The notes: a model not told the origin generated them from the sequence alone. Counted from the first letter of the stretch, positions 32,890 through 48,269 are shown. The stretch is DNA of 64,000 bases from Apostichopus japonicus (GCF_037975245.1 NC_092562.1:26151054-26215053), one strand, 5' to 3'. Numbers and translations are program-made.

Positions 32890-35800
32890 GTATGGTACCA
32901 TTTTGTCTAACATTTATTCTGCCTTTGCATCAATTTTCTACGGGTTATGCTGTGCACAGTATTAATATCTACTGTACTGTATTTGAATGGAGTAACAGTG
33001 ACTGTGGATTTGCACAGTAGTTTAGGCAATCAGAATGTAGAGCTCTCCCCCTCAGAGTCGTTGACTGAACTCGGAAAGGTGGTCAATTTGTTAAACGCGG
33101 AAATTAGCTAAATATTTAAAGAGCCTTAAATTTTTGTTTTCGTTCCAACCATTTTCAAGCTATGCACTGTACAGATCTCAGTCGTTAACTATTTTCACAG
33201 AATCAAACTGGGACATGTCATAGAGAACGGACAATTTTGCACTTTGTGGCAGATACAGTATATATTGACTCTGCTTTGCGCTGGCCAATACGTGACCTTT
33301 GTTCTACTTTGAGCACTGTTTGTCATTGGCTATGGGACTCTCGACAGTTTGTAACATTAAAACAGTACAAAATCAGAGCAACAGAGTCAACACGACCAGA
33401 TTTGCCATTCGGCCAGATGGGCCCAGGGCCCCAGATGGAGGGAGAGTGAAAAGAAAACACACAAGACACAAAAGGGAAAAAAACTACGGTATTTTTCATT
33501 TCACCAAATATCATTAAATAATAATGAATTGTTTGCCTATCTTCATGTTACTTTCTCATTGCTTAGGATATAGCAAATGTTACAAACAATTTAAGCTTTG
33601 AATCTTTTATACTGCGCATACATGTGAGTGTACACAAATCTTAACAGCAATCATTCCTGGATAAACATATATAATCACAATTGCCTGCCATGGTTGCCTC
33701 CCTCTTGGCAAGTTTGGGGGAGGGGGGCCCAAATTTTATGTCTGGCTCAGGGGACACCCAGAAGGTTAAAGGGTGTGAAGACTCGCGTAAAAAGAAACGT
33801 CTAATGCCGGCAATCTGACCTAGTTTCGAATGAGGTGTAACAGAAGTGTTAGACACCACCATCGATCCCAGAAAATACACACACAGCTTGCTACCTTCGG
33901 TAATTAGACAATAGTGTACAGTCAGTACATACAGCTGCGGTCAATACCCACAGCACAGTGTACAACGATACAGCGATGGACATCTCAGGTCCAGCTAAAG
34001 ATAACAAGGTATCACGTTTCATTACTGTCTGCATTTTGTAGCGACAAGCAGAAAACTTCACTTGCAAGCAACGGAAAGTTAACTTTTTCAGAGCGCGGCA
34101 CGCGGTGTGGGGCGAGTCTTCAATGCCTTTAAATCTGGCCATGATGACGACCGTTCCTTACCATCTGCCAAACAGATCTAAAAAACTGACTATTCTCAAA
34201 CTAAGGATATACTGCACAAGTTACAAAGCATTTCCTATCACTTTGAGAGATAATGTTCACATAAAAATGTACTACAAGTTACTTTTGAAAAACTTTTAGC
34301 TAGTCTTTAGTGAATGCTGGTGACTTTTATGAAAGGTTGTCTCATAAAAAGGACATGTGAACCTCTCGTTTTTATGTAAATTACCCTGTAGTATCACGTA
34401 ATATTATAGCAGCTATCTCGATCCATAGAAGTCTATCAATGTTGACTATCAAGTGTTTATGTGTACTATTTCAAAGTCATGGCTATAAATGTAGATTACT
34501 ATTTACAGATACTTATTTATTGTTGATTAGAGTCACTAATTTTACCCTTGTATCAAACTGCTATCAAACTGCTATCTCTGTGCAAAGATAAAAAGTCATG
34601 ACTACTGATACAGTAAGGTTTTGCTATATTTGGTTGATCTTTGATAACTGTTTGATATTTGGAGGGGGGGGGGGGGGTGATCGACCTGTGTGTTCAACCT
34701 ATGAAAAAGTAAAGTTCATGTTAATACTGTATGCATCATTCTTTCATTCTGTATGTTGTAACATAAATGTTGTTACTGTAGCTGATGAATTTGAAATGCC
34801 AGCTTTTTTGCTGTCAGTTGGCATTCAGACAAAACAAATATTGAACATTTATCACCAAATGGTTCATGATAGCTATCGATCAAGCTATATAAAGTGACAC
34901 ACTTACAGTATGAATCCAAAATAAAAAGAAAACAAGTATATATATATATATTAACCATAGTGATCAGCATTTATACTCTAAGCCAAATATTGTATTTACA
35001 ATATATAGATCGTTTGTTTTGTGAAACAAGAGAGTTTATAACAGGGTTGTCCAACCTTTTACAGAGGAGGGCCACATGGAATGATTATGATGAAGGAGGG
35101 GCCGCATGAACCCTACGCTCGGTTTTCCGATTTTTTGCCCGAAGCCCAAGGCAACAAAATGTGAGCACAGCCCGCGGAGCGCACTGATTTATTTTCCTTC
35201 ATGATAAAACAGATGAATAAAGTTCAGCTGCCCCCCCCCCCCTCCGCTAAGAGAGTGTCACACAAACTGACCTCTATGCAGTTTTTTGGACCCAGAAGGT
35301 TCGAATGCTTGATTATATAGCTTCAAATTGTTATCAATAAATCTGCTCACTAAAATTTCGCACTGTAGAGCATCTCTGGCGGGCAAAACGCAACAATGCG
35401 GCGGGCCGGACTGTGGCCCGCGGGCCGTAGGTTGGACAACCCTGGTTTATAATCTATTCTTGTTTGCAACTTTCCTTTAATTTTCCATACATTAGCTTTT
35501 TTTTAAAACATTTTTTTTAGATATTAATAGTTTATGAAAGCCCTGCATTCACACCAAAAGTGAACTTGAAGCAAACAGATTTACTCATGCATGCTGAACA
35601 TTTTTGTAGAAGTTAAAACCAGTTAATAGATTCTAGCCAATTTGTCTACGTCAATCCCTCGGCAAATATCTCTATGCCGTCGATCGCAATCTGCTTAGTG
35701 CTTCACAGTTTGTGACTAGCAAGTGTCTTGTTCAAACTTCCTTCCTTTGTTAGACCTGCAAACCATTCCTCTCCCCCCCCCCCCCCCTAACTAACAATGG

Positions 35801-37670
35801 TTTAAAATAACAGCAGATTCAATTGTCCTGATTCAAGACTCCCTGTACAATGATACCAATAATAGCGACCTTTGAATATAGTACTGTATTATGGGCCTTC
35901 ATTCAAATTCATTTTGTAGAACTTTTGTCAGTATATTGTAGAGACAAGCATGCATGTCTGCCCTTGTGGTAGCTACTGAATAGGCTCCTGAAGAAGACCA
36001 TTGTCACACAGTTACATTATAGTAGGAGTGTTAGCTAGTGGTTAACGCCGGTGCCTTTCAATCATAAGGTCCCGAGTACGAGTCACTCCAAGATTAATGT
36101 AATGTATGTCGTCCAGTTACAGAGTTGTTGACAATTCATAATCATGGACGTTAAATATGAATCTAAGAGACTGACTTTGGTCATCTGGCGGCTTTGATAA
36201 GCCAATGATGGCTTCTTCGTGAGTTCCTGCTTGCAGGAGGATCTAAAATACTTACATACATACACACATACATACATATATCAATGGTGTGAGTTTTCCC
36301 CATATAACCTCCATAGGCATGATTTTCAACCTTTTTCACTGGTTTCTGCAATGTGTTTACAGAAATTATTTCACCTCTTTGTCTTTATTATGAATTTTTT
36401 TTCAGCACTATGTTGCCTCTACTGCTGGTCTGTGTTGCACCCAAATATCCCTGAAAGTTAAAAAAAAGAAGAAAAAATGCAGCTTCCATCTAACTTTATA
36501 ACTTGCTCTAGATCCTTAATCCTAACTGCATCTTGCTCCATTGAGAGGGCTACTCAATATAATCATCTGAAAAGCATCAAATTATTTATCTACATGGGTT
36601 ATATAGAATCTTCCAAACCATGCTCACATTCAGGGAATAATTTATCCAGTACTGCATTGCAAAATTCTATGTAAAGTGGTAAACTGCTACCCAAGTGCAA
36701 AGATGCATAGCAGGTTTTTTACATAGGAACCATATGTACATACAGTAGCACTTTTACAGCCTGAAACAAAGCTCAGAGCCTTCAAATTATATACAGTAGG
36801 TCTTTGCAAAACTTTAAAACTGAATTTTTCACTGAATTATTCACTGAATTATACACTGAATTATTCCCTGACATTGGAAAATTTGAGTGCTTCTTTTGCT
36901 CGCATGCTGACATTTGGGGATCACACAGACATGCGTGCAGATCCTGATGGGGACAGCTGGACGCGTCCCCACCAACTGTTTCAGTGGTGGGGACATGATA
37001 TACCGTGTCCCCACCAATTTGTCTTGACCAAACGCTGCATTTCAAATTCCCCTAGGTGTTAAACTTTGGTGCAGTTTGATCCAGCATTGTGCAAATGACA
37101 TGCAGCAGTTCTCATATTATTATATTTATCCACAGTTGTTAAATATTGGACGGAAATCGGATTTGCGGCAGTCTATAATTGTTTTCTGGGAGTGGACCGC
37201 AGACCCATCGTATACAAAAGTCTACTTGGATTATTCGTCCCCTGATTTTTTTTCTGTAGACGCCATGTATTTCCCCAAACTAAGTTTCTAAGCCATGAGA
37301 TCTAAAACTGAAGGAGGTTTGGGAGCATCATTGTGTCTGGGAAGTGTTATTTCCGGCGATCTGGGAGGTATATTTGCCAAAAAAATTCTTGTGCGCGCCG
37401 CTTAGATAGTATCAGAAACAGACAGACGTCCCCACCATTATCCAAGAATGATCTGCACCCATTCACACAGATAACCTCTAAACCATATTTTGATCTCTCT
37501 GTCCACATTTCCTTGTAGGAGCATACGTGATACTGGTGGGAACAATACTATCTGTTGGAGAAATCCCTGTCCTCCGTGCGGTCAAGTGCTCCGAGCTGGA
37601 AGATGCAGATGTTCACAAAGAATTATGGCAGTCAGAAGTACTACATCAACAGCGTTTTGTGTCCAGATGA
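32550..37670 (+). CDS. RMI2: RMI2, RecQ-mediated genome instability protein 2, two coding exons
   Basis: Exons 32550-32889 and 37519-37670 join (G + GA makes Gly) to a 163-residue protein; human RMI2 has 147. It matches the single OB-fold of RMI2: KVFAEQL, LEIVWLQGTVLE, IHDGTGRVRGEL, then GAYVILVGTILSVGEIPVLRA and VKCSELEDADVHKELWQSEV. Human counterparts are KVLAEQL, AAVWMQGRVV, GKYVMVMGVV and LQAVKMTDLSDN. RMI2 is known to bind RMI1 in the BLM-TOP3A dissolvasome, which removes double Holliday junctions. The ATG at 32550 is the first in this frame after the last upstream stop. The 4.6-kb intron carries a hAT MITE and a SINE. Confidence 0.93.
33773..33890 (-). repeat. Interspersed repeat, uninterrupted copy
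   Basis: Its reverse complement matches 39088-39165 joined to 40015-40055: GGTGTAACAGAAGTGTT, CATTCGAAACTAGGTC, GGCATTAGA, GTTTCTTTTT, CGCGAGTCTTCACA. It serves as an empty site for the insertion at 39166. Confidence 0.9.
35042..35444 (-). mobile_element. hAT-type MITE, copy 2, 403 bp
   Basis: Same 16-bp ends as 10786-11184 in reverse orientation, flanked by the exact 8-bp duplication GTTTATAA at 35034-35041 and 35445-35452. In the RMI2 intron. Confidence 0.93.
36024..36280 (+). mobile_element. tRNA-derived SINE, copy 2
   Basis: Same head and body as 19834-20075, ending in a (TACA)n tail. The box A-like part reads TTAGCTAGTGGTTAACGCC. Confidence 0.87.
37337..37410 (+). repeat. Interspersed ~95-bp repeat, copy 4 (partial)
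   Basis: GGAAGTGTTATTTCCGGCGAT...TTCTTGTGCGC...CGCTTAGATAGT; the middle is deleted. It ends about 110 bases before RMI2 exon 2. Confidence 0.8.
37519..37670 (+). CDS. RMI2: RMI2 coding exon 2
   Basis: Acceptor 'tccttgtag', 49 codons after the shared Gly, then TGA at 37668-37670. Confidence 0.93.
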
Positions 37671-37729
37671 CCTCTGACCTCTGTCAAAGTTCACACCCCT
37701 CAAGAATAGGAATGGATATGATTTGGTGC

Positions 37730-37735
37730 AATAAA
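37730..37735 (+). promoter_or_regulatory. RMI2 poly(A) signal AATAAA
   Basis: Canonical hexamer 59 bases after the stop. Confidence 0.65.
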
Positions 37736-37739
37736 TGAT

Positions 37740-39087
37740 GGTAGAAAGCTAGGGTTGTGTTGGATCCTTCCAGTAACCCCAAGTGGACACGGCGGGATTC
37801 GATGTTACCAACATTGAGCAATCAAAGTCTCACATACAGTAAAAACTGGTTTATAATTACTAATTAAGATCCTGGAATCATCTGGATCTAGAACACAACC
37901 TTTCCTAAGTGTTATGGCAGTAGGCGTATTATTGTACTGTTTCTCGAGGGTCCGCGGGATTTTGCCAAAGGTCAGAAAATTTATCTACAGAATTTGGAGC
38001 TTTTAGTGACCGAGCCCATATTCCAAGCTAGTTGTCTTGCTTTCTGAGCATCACCTGTGAGGGGTGGAGGTTTGATGGGTATTGGCTCAGTCCTCATGGA
38101 ATATCCAGGGACATGCCCACATGGGCCAAAAATGTTGCGGCCCAATGCTGTATTTCATTTTCGTAACACAATGTTAGCGCTATAAATGTGACCATAAAAA
38201 AGAAACGAATATATATATTAGAAAGTTTAAATATCAATATACTTTTCCTTGTATGGACAGCAGTGTCCTGATAATCCAGGTTTCACTGTATCTAGCTATC
38301 TTGATAATTTGAAATATAATTAACAATTTTAACTTTTGTCTTTTCCAAGTAACAGGATCTCAATTGCGTGTTGTAAGCCCCAAATGGGCTAGGCTATATG
38401 CAACCTACCTTGTACAGTTCTTCGTTACCAATTAAAAATAAAATAAAATAACACTTCACAGTTTGCTATTAATGACTTAAGATCTCATCTCTCTGTAGTA
38501 AAGTGTTTGTTGTTTGGATGAGAACATTTACAAACTATTCACAGAATTAACGGAAAATTAGAGGGTGTTTTATGGTAGTGTTTACACGGGTACCAAAACT
38601 TGGGAACTGGGTACCCGAGGCTGTTACCCTTTGGGTATCCGGGTACCCAGAAATATGTCTATTTACCTTCTGGTAAAGCTATTTTCAATAAATTGCAAAT
38701 TGAATGCTATAATATATCAAGTGTATTTATCTCTGACAATGTGTCCATGTTCATACTTGTTAGTTACTTTCAATTTGCATTCGTTTCTTTGAATTCGGTT
38801 TATGGGGATATAAAGCATTTCATGGGAATTCTATTCTGGAAGGGAGATGTTATCTCAGATTGTAAACAGTATTAAAAAAGGTGAGGGATAACTTTTTATA
38901 TCAAATCTTTTCAAACTCGTTTTGCTTGTTGACCTATTTTCCCAGCACATGCTGTCATCAAATTATACACATGAACAATGGCCTCTTGGGTTTTCTTTAA
39001 CTATGACGTACCTGTCAGTTAAAAACTGCAGCCATTTTGCCAAGTTTTTTACTGAGCTTCAGCTTTTGTAGACTTACGTTGCAAGCA
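37740..39087. other. Downstream of RMI2, mostly unassigned
   Basis: Near 38580-38650 there is a cluster of GGGTACC/GGTACCC palindromic words. Otherwise nothing recognised. Confidence 0.5.
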
Positions 39088-39165
39088 GTGTGTGTATTTT
39101 CTGGGTTCTATGGTGGTGACTTACACTTCTGTTACACCTCATTCGAAACTAGGTCGGATTAACGG

Positions 39166-40006
39166 CATGGGCGGCGATCCGTACTTCCGAGTGGGGGGGG
39201 GGGGGGATATGACCTAGTTGACTATCTAAGCGTAGCGCCGCCATGGGTTGGCACGAAGTGTACAATAAAATTTTGGGATTTACAAACCCTCTATATGGCC
39301 GGAAACGGCACTTCCCGAAGTTTCCAAGCGGCATATACCCAACTTTAAAATAGGGATATCATGTCCGAAATATCTCATAATCAGGATCCAAAATACTTTT
39401 TTTTTTAAGTTCGGGTGTTATTTTGGGAAAATAGCCCCAGTCGATCTTGTTTCTGGCGCTACGTTAGAATGTTCGAGAACATATTATTCGATGAAGAAAA
39501 TGGCCTCATGCAGGCTATTATGGGCCTATACACATGCAATACACAATTACACATAGTTACATTCCTAGGTACCGATTGCTAGGGCATCCAGGTGAAACGT
39601 GTATTAAGCATTACCCTGGTAACATGAGATTCTCAGCTGTTCGAGGGAACATGTACGTGTGTAGGCCTACTATAGGGCCTATATGGATACTATGAGGGTG
39701 CATATATGTACTATATCAATACCGTGGGCGCAATAATACATTTTGTTGTTATAGGGCCAATGAAGCCTACAGTCAACTATTCTTGCTTTATAAAGACGGT
39801 TTATTTGAAAAGATCGCACTGCATTTATGGTAGGCGAGAAATGAAGCTAAAAAAGAGCCGTACATTCACGATGATGCATAAATGTAGGCATGAAAAATAT
39901 TCTTATCCCTGGCATTTGGTGGGGGGGGGGATATGGTGTATTACATCCCCTCCACCCATTTTCATGGGGGATATATCCCCCCTTCCCCCCAGGATTGCCG
40001 CCCATG
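39166..40006. mobile_element. 841-bp hAT-like insertion with exact 8-bp duplication
   Basis: Ends CATGGGCGGCGATCC and GGATTGCCGCCCATG are inverted copies with one difference. ATTAACGG lies at 39158-39165 and 40007-40014. It interrupts the repeat whose intact copy is at 33773-33890. It contains copy 5 of the ~95-bp repeat and G/C runs; no transposase. Confidence 0.87.
39221..39320 (-). repeat. Interspersed ~95-bp repeat, copy 5
   Basis: Same blocks as the other copies: ACTATCTAAGCG, GCCGCCATGGGTTGGC, GGCCGGAAACGGCACTTCC. Confidence 0.85.
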
Positions 40007-40055
40007 ATTAACGGCATTAGAGGTTTCTTTTTGCGCGAGTCTTCACACACTTTAA

Positions 40056-43036
<2,981 letters not shown>

Positions 43037-43044
43037 GATATTTT

Positions 43045-43066
43045 GATATTTTCAAGTGTCATAAAG

Positions 43067-43111
<45 letters not shown>

Positions 43112-43136
43112 TACCTTTATGACACTTGAAAATATC
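43045..43136. repeat. 92-bp palindrome around (TA)n
   Basis: Arms 43045-43068 (GATATTTTCAAGTGTC...) and 43113-43136 are perfect 24-base inverted copies, joined by self-complementary TA repeats. The whole segment could extrude as a cruciform. Confidence 0.93.
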
Positions 43137-43242
43137 ACTGACACAAACAATACGTGCAAGGTTGTCACCAGAGGGGACATTTGCGTTAGTTCTCTGTATG
43201 CCACTTTACCGTGGGTCTCACTGACATACTATTATAAAGGTA

Positions 43243-43395
43243 GAGTTAACCCTGCCCACAGTTAACCCTGCCAGAGGTAAACCCTGCACGGGGTAAGCCC
43301 TGCCCAGAGTTAACCGTGAACAGGATTAACCCTCCCGGGTTTAATTCAGTCGAGTGTCAACCCTGCCGAAAGTTAACCCTGTTGGGAACAACCCC
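43243..43395. repeat. ~17-bp minisatellite AGTTAACCCTGCCCAG
   Basis: About nine degenerate units, each with TTAACCCTGCC or a close variant. Confidence 0.9.
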
Positions 43396-43761
43396 TGACC
43401 ATATAACTGAATACTAAAGGTGTTTCACAAATAAGTGCTCCATTGACTTAACACACTAAACTTGTCACTTTCCAATGTCGCTTGAGCATCTAAGTTTTCA
43501 ATTGACATGTCCTCTCCAGTGGCGTAACTATATGCCGGTGCGAACTCCCCCAGGAGACCCGGATTCAACGACGGGAAAATATGACCACCAATCAACTGAG
43601 GACGAGTTTTAAAATCAGAAGCTTTCATTCATTTTCTAATATTCAAATACTGTTCAATATTATTCTTAGTTCTCCCCCGTTACCCACCGAATTGGAAATA
43701 CAAACGAAATCATATATCCTCAACAGAGAAAACCCGAGAGAGCAATATCTGTGCGTCAATA

Positions 43762-44760
43762 CACGGGAAAAAGACACGCATTTAAGTTATCGTAAGCACA
43801 GTCCTTGGATGTTTACGTCTTGCTTACGGTCACCTTAAACATCGGAAACCCGTACATTTTGGAACAACGCGTTTACGATGTGATTACGCATCCGTAAACA
43901 TTGTAAACACGGAACAACAGATTTCCGTTACGTTTATGACAACTTACATATCGGAAGTTAATAATTACTTTCGTATTTATTAAAACTTATTTCTTCTCCA
44001 CGTTTACGTTGACCTTAATCTCGCCACGAAGAAATTTACGACAGGATTACGATTATCTTACACATCGGAAACTCGTAGCATAGATGCAACGCGTTTACAA
44101 CAAACTTACGCCAAACTTAAGCATGACGTTAACGTTGATTGTTCCATGAAATAAAACACTGGACACAATTCTCATGTCAATCTTTCCGATAATGATATTA
44201 CCCGTGACTGCATCTCATGAACAAAATTTCAACTTTACGTTGGCTGAAACGAGTGCAGTTAAAAATGTACTGTATATATTTACAATTAACTTACAAATAC
44301 CCAAATACGTTCATTTCAGCGTTTACGTATTGATTACGAAATCCTTAAACGTCAAGTTTAAGTTATTTTCGTTCACCTGAAACAGGCACAGTACGGCATG
44401 TTTAGGATATACACGTCGGAAATTCCGAAGCATGCACACCACGGGATTACAGCATGATTACACCAACTTACGCATTGCGTTTACGTTGAATGTATTCTCC
44501 ACTGAATTCGGAATTTACGGGAAGATTACGATTCACTTACGCGTCGAGCGCAGAGCATACACATACCACGAGTGTCAGTACAGCATGATTACATCAACTT
44601 CGCTTACGTTGACTCAATAAAGATTCGGAATTTAATTTAAGAGATGATTAATATTAACTTAAGCGTCGGAAATTTCAAAAAATACCCAGAACGTGATTAC
44701 GGTATGATTACAACGCCCATATACGTCACATTTAATTTATACCCACGGGTAATTTTTACC
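43762..44760 (+). repeat. Left subterminal array, diverged ~110-125-bp tandem units
   Basis: The phrase CTTACRCATCGGAAA (or a variant) recurs near 43834, 43943, 44057, 44411, 44536 and 44660, followed by GCGTTTACG and GATTACG. By eye about 20 TTACG/CGTAA words lie in 1 kb. Confidence 0.7.
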
Positions 44761-44800
44761 GAGACAATCATCTGCCTATTCGGTTCATTATATGTTCGTC

Positions 44801-45035
44801 TGTAATTATAGCATGCTAAAGTACTTGCTAGAAGTTTTCAAAAAGAGAGGTTTTAACTCTTCCAAAGTGTTCTCTTGAAATTCTAGTAAATGGACATACA
44901 AGATGACTGAATGTCCAGTGAGGTAAATTTCCTTCAGGGTGCACGTGGTAATATAAAAAAGTTAAAGGATTTGACCAAAGATGACCATATTTGAATATCT
45001 GACATTGTTCTAATACAGCATATATCTTTCAACGT
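44801..45035 (+). repeat. Interspersed ~235-bp repeat R, copy 1
   Basis: Contains TTATAGCATGCTA, AGATGACTGAATGT, TAAATTTCCTTCAGG and GATGACCATATTTGAATA. Related to 46381-46625 (same strand) and to 47505-47742 and 49215-49446 (reverse). Confidence 0.75.
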
Positions 45036-45104
45036 GAATGTGCATGGTTTGCACATACATACAACCATATGTACCTCACAATGTATTTCTCATACTTTGT
45101 TCAG

Positions 45105-45106
<2 letters not shown>

Positions 45107-45182
<76 letters not shown>
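45107..45182. repeat. (TA)n microsatellite
   Basis: Nearly pure TA alternation, 76 bases. Confidence 0.97.
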
Positions 45183-45184
<2 letters not shown>

Positions 45185-45471
45185 GCCGTCAAACCAACAA
45201 AACTCCTCAAGCTAATTCTATGAGAGTATCAGCAAATTTCCTCGTGGTTGCTCATTTTGGTAAGTTACGTAATTCACGTTGCGGGCCCTCGATCATAATA
45301 CCTCAACAAACAGCTCGCCCTCACAAAGAATTAAGTTTGGCGCTATGGCATGGCTGATCGATATTCTTATCACTACCGCTGGAATCATGAGAAAACAGAT
45401 GAGAAGACACATACACGGGTCTCCTCATCTGTCTGTCTAACTTTTTTATGTATAAATTATTTATGTGTTAA

Positions 45472-45491
45472 AGTAAGTTGGCCTGACGTTT
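45472..45491 (-). repeat. Tail of the hammerhead-bearing repeat
   Basis: GTAAGTTGGCCTGACGTTT is the reverse complement of the 3' part of the 9741-9759 sequence with one change. The ribozyme core is missing here. Confidence 0.45.
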
Positions 45492-45685
45492 TTTATTGTT
45501 TATTATTATTATTTATGTCCGATTAGTATGGTACGTGTTTGGTTTATCTGCTTCTTGATGCATATGCAGATACAACAATGAAAATACACGATACGGCCTG
45601 CCTTATACTGTATCAAACAGAACAGTGCATCCAATTGGTTTATTGTAGAAAATTTGTGAAACCGCAATGAACAACCCTCATCTGT

Positions 45686-45721
45686 TGATCAGGGAGGTGA
45701 TATTTTAGACCTCCCTGATCA
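45686..45721. repeat. Hairpin, 13-bp stem
   Basis: TGATCAGGGAGGT, ten-base loop, ACCTCCCTGATCA; perfect stem. Confidence 0.93.
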
Positions 45722-45869
45722 GTCGCTGTTCATCCTCCAATCAAACGACAGCAAAACCAGCATGAAAAAACGCGCTTGTTTTCAAACGCGGTCAAAGCTG
45801 CTAACATGACAACAGGAGGGTTAATAATGTGACCGCGAATAGCGTACGAAATGTATGGCTGACTAATAC

Positions 45870-45894
45870 CAGGGAGTTGCATAACAACTCCCTG
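45870..45894. repeat. Hairpin, 10-bp stem
   Basis: CAGGGAGTTG, loop CATAA, CAACTCCCTG. The stem start CAGGGAG is shared with the hairpin at 45686. Confidence 0.93.
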
Positions 45895-46380
45895 CTGATA
45901 CTATTTACGTTTGAAAGTAATAGTATACTCTTACTGAATTGACGTCTGCTTTCTTATTGTTCTTTGTTTTCTTTTCACACGGGGAGGTTGTTTTCTCCTT
46001 TGATAATTTTCGCACACGTATCAGCGTTTGCTATACATTCTCTTATACCCCATTAAGGGAGTATATGAACTGGAAAATTTCCAAAAGGATGGCGATCCTC
46101 CTGCGTTAATGTGCTTCCTAGCTAATTACTAGTTAAATCAGGGAGTTGTAACTCACCTGTTAAACAATCTGGCTATAGGTCGGGTCGTGAGCATGAAATG
46201 ATGGGTTAATGCCTAGAAAGCAACAGTTTTAGGGTAACATTAACAGCTCATATGTATAACACTGCTACCATTATGTGCACATGTATAACACACTTATAGG
46301 GCGGTGATCCTGAAAACATAACTTCAAAGCTAATACTTGCCCGTTGAGCAATTTGTCGGTGGCTAAATGGATGAAAGGTA

Positions 46381-46625
46381 GTCTGCATATGCCACAAATT
46401 ATAGCACGCTATATATAACTGCCAGAAGTTTACAAAAATTACCTTCCAGGAGGTCTTTACTTTCCAAATTGTTCTCATACTTTCTAAATTAAAGACATAA
46501 AATGACTGAATGTTAATTTCCTCAAGGGTGGTAATACAAATACAATATTTTTTTTTGTATCAAAGGTGACCATATTTGAATACCTGGCATATTAGGGGCC
46601 AAAACAGCAAACCTTTGGAGCGGGA
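46381..46625 (+). repeat. Repeat R, copy 2
   Basis: AAAATGACTGAATGTTAATTT, GGTGACCATATTTGAATACC, GGGGCCAAAACAGCAAAC. Confidence 0.75.
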
Positions 46626-47164
46626 TATACTGGTTTTGTATTGGGGTGTAAAATCTTGGGTGAACAATATTGCAAGTAAAAGATTCAAAGTAAAGAACAT
46701 ACTTTACCAAACACGTTTTACGAGGTACAAAGTATATATTTATAAATTTGTAGTTATAAGACGGTGCACTCTTTACTGCAGGAATGCGACAACTTAATAA
46801 CGATTTTGCTCTCCCTTTCCTCTCTCATTCATTGCTGCAATTGTTTCTGTTGCAGCGATAGAAAGCAAGTGTAAATAAATGACACATGTTGACGCCAGAA
46901 ATGTGTTCCACGTTCATTTCTATTGAAAATTTTCTATTGTAGATAATGTTATTGAACTCTGAATTCAAACATGGAAACGTTTTACAAACATTCACCTCAA
47001 AATTAGTGGAACAATGCCACGAAGATTAATATATAGAATGAAAAACAACTTGTAGGTAGGGCCTATTGCTTACCGGCTAGATACAGACGTAACGATTAAA
47101 ATGAACATATACAACGTGTACTGCACGCAGCCGCGTACACTATACACACACATACATATGATCC

Positions 47165-47742
47165 GTATTGTGCCGCGCTTAGGGAATTGTGCCCACGCTT
47201 GGGAAAGTATGATTGAAATATATTAGGCTAGTTGTCGTAAAACCTGTTCTTAAATTTAACAATTTGGAAGGCATTACATCATGTACAAACGAGAAGGCCC
47301 CGTGAAAAAATGCAAGTGAGACAAAAGCCTATACATCATATACTTTCTTATATTCTCTTTCAAACACTACGACCCCCCCCCCCCCTCTCACCCGTTTAAT
47401 TTTCGAAGGTGTTTACGTTGCTACGGGAGAAGTTTGGGTGTCCAGTTAGGTTCAAACTTGTTATATGCAACTAATATAGGTTATGTAGAAGGATTAAAGT
47501 ATGCTGTATTGGCCCATATATGCCATATATTCAAAAATGGTCACCTCACCCCTGGTCAATATTCTTAAACGGTTATATTACCTCGTTGGAAGAAAAATTA
47601 CCTCACTTGACATTCAGTCATCTTTTGTATTCATTAAGAATGTCTGAGAACAATTTGGAGAGCGAAGACCTCAAAGGAAAGTATTTTTTTGAACATTCCT
47701 AGCAATTATTGCAAGTTGCTTAATTTGCGGCCATTACAGTGC
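47165..47742 (-). repeat. Composite repeat: single 271-bp-type unit plus reverse copy of R
   Basis: Holds AATTGTGCCCACGCTTGGGAAAGTATGA, a poly(C) run, TTAGGTTCAAACTTGTTATATG and then R in reverse (47505-47742). The same order recurs at 48860-49446. Confidence 0.75.
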
Positions 47743-47841
47743 ACAGATACAGTTTCAGATACAGACATATGTACGATTAACATATATACATAGACAACAT
47801 ATGTATAATGTACGCAGCCGCATACACTTCACATATACATA

Positions 47842-48238
47842 TTGGTTAACATGCATGTGTGACAGTAACTTTATTGTGCCCACGCTTTGCACTATTAAAG
47901 AAGCCTTTATATTAGAATCCTCTTTCCGACACCCGACCCACCCCCCCCCCCAACACATATACATATATACACATTTTGGTTAACATGCATTTGTGACAGT
48001 AACTTTATTGTGCCCACTCTTAGGGGAATTGTGCCCACGCTTGGGAAAGTATGACTGAAATATAATAGTCTTCACAGAAACCGTTTGAAAATTAAGCAAT
48101 TTAGAAGGAATTAAAACCCAATACAAACGAGTAGACCCTTTAGGAACTGCACTATTAAAGAAGCCTATATATTACATACTTTCTTGAATCCTCTTTCCGA
48201 CACCCGACCCGCCCCCCCCCCCCGACACATATACATAT

Positions 48239-48269
<31 letters not shown>

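Noticed and set aside
35985..36015. Second hammerhead-like CTGAAGAAGA sequence
   Set aside because: No GAAA core element or closing stem follows.
43243..43395. Interstitial telomere-like repeat
   Set aside because: TTAACCC words resemble TTAGGG-type telomere DNA, but the unit is about 17 bases with a CTGCC part, so it is an ordinary minisatellite.
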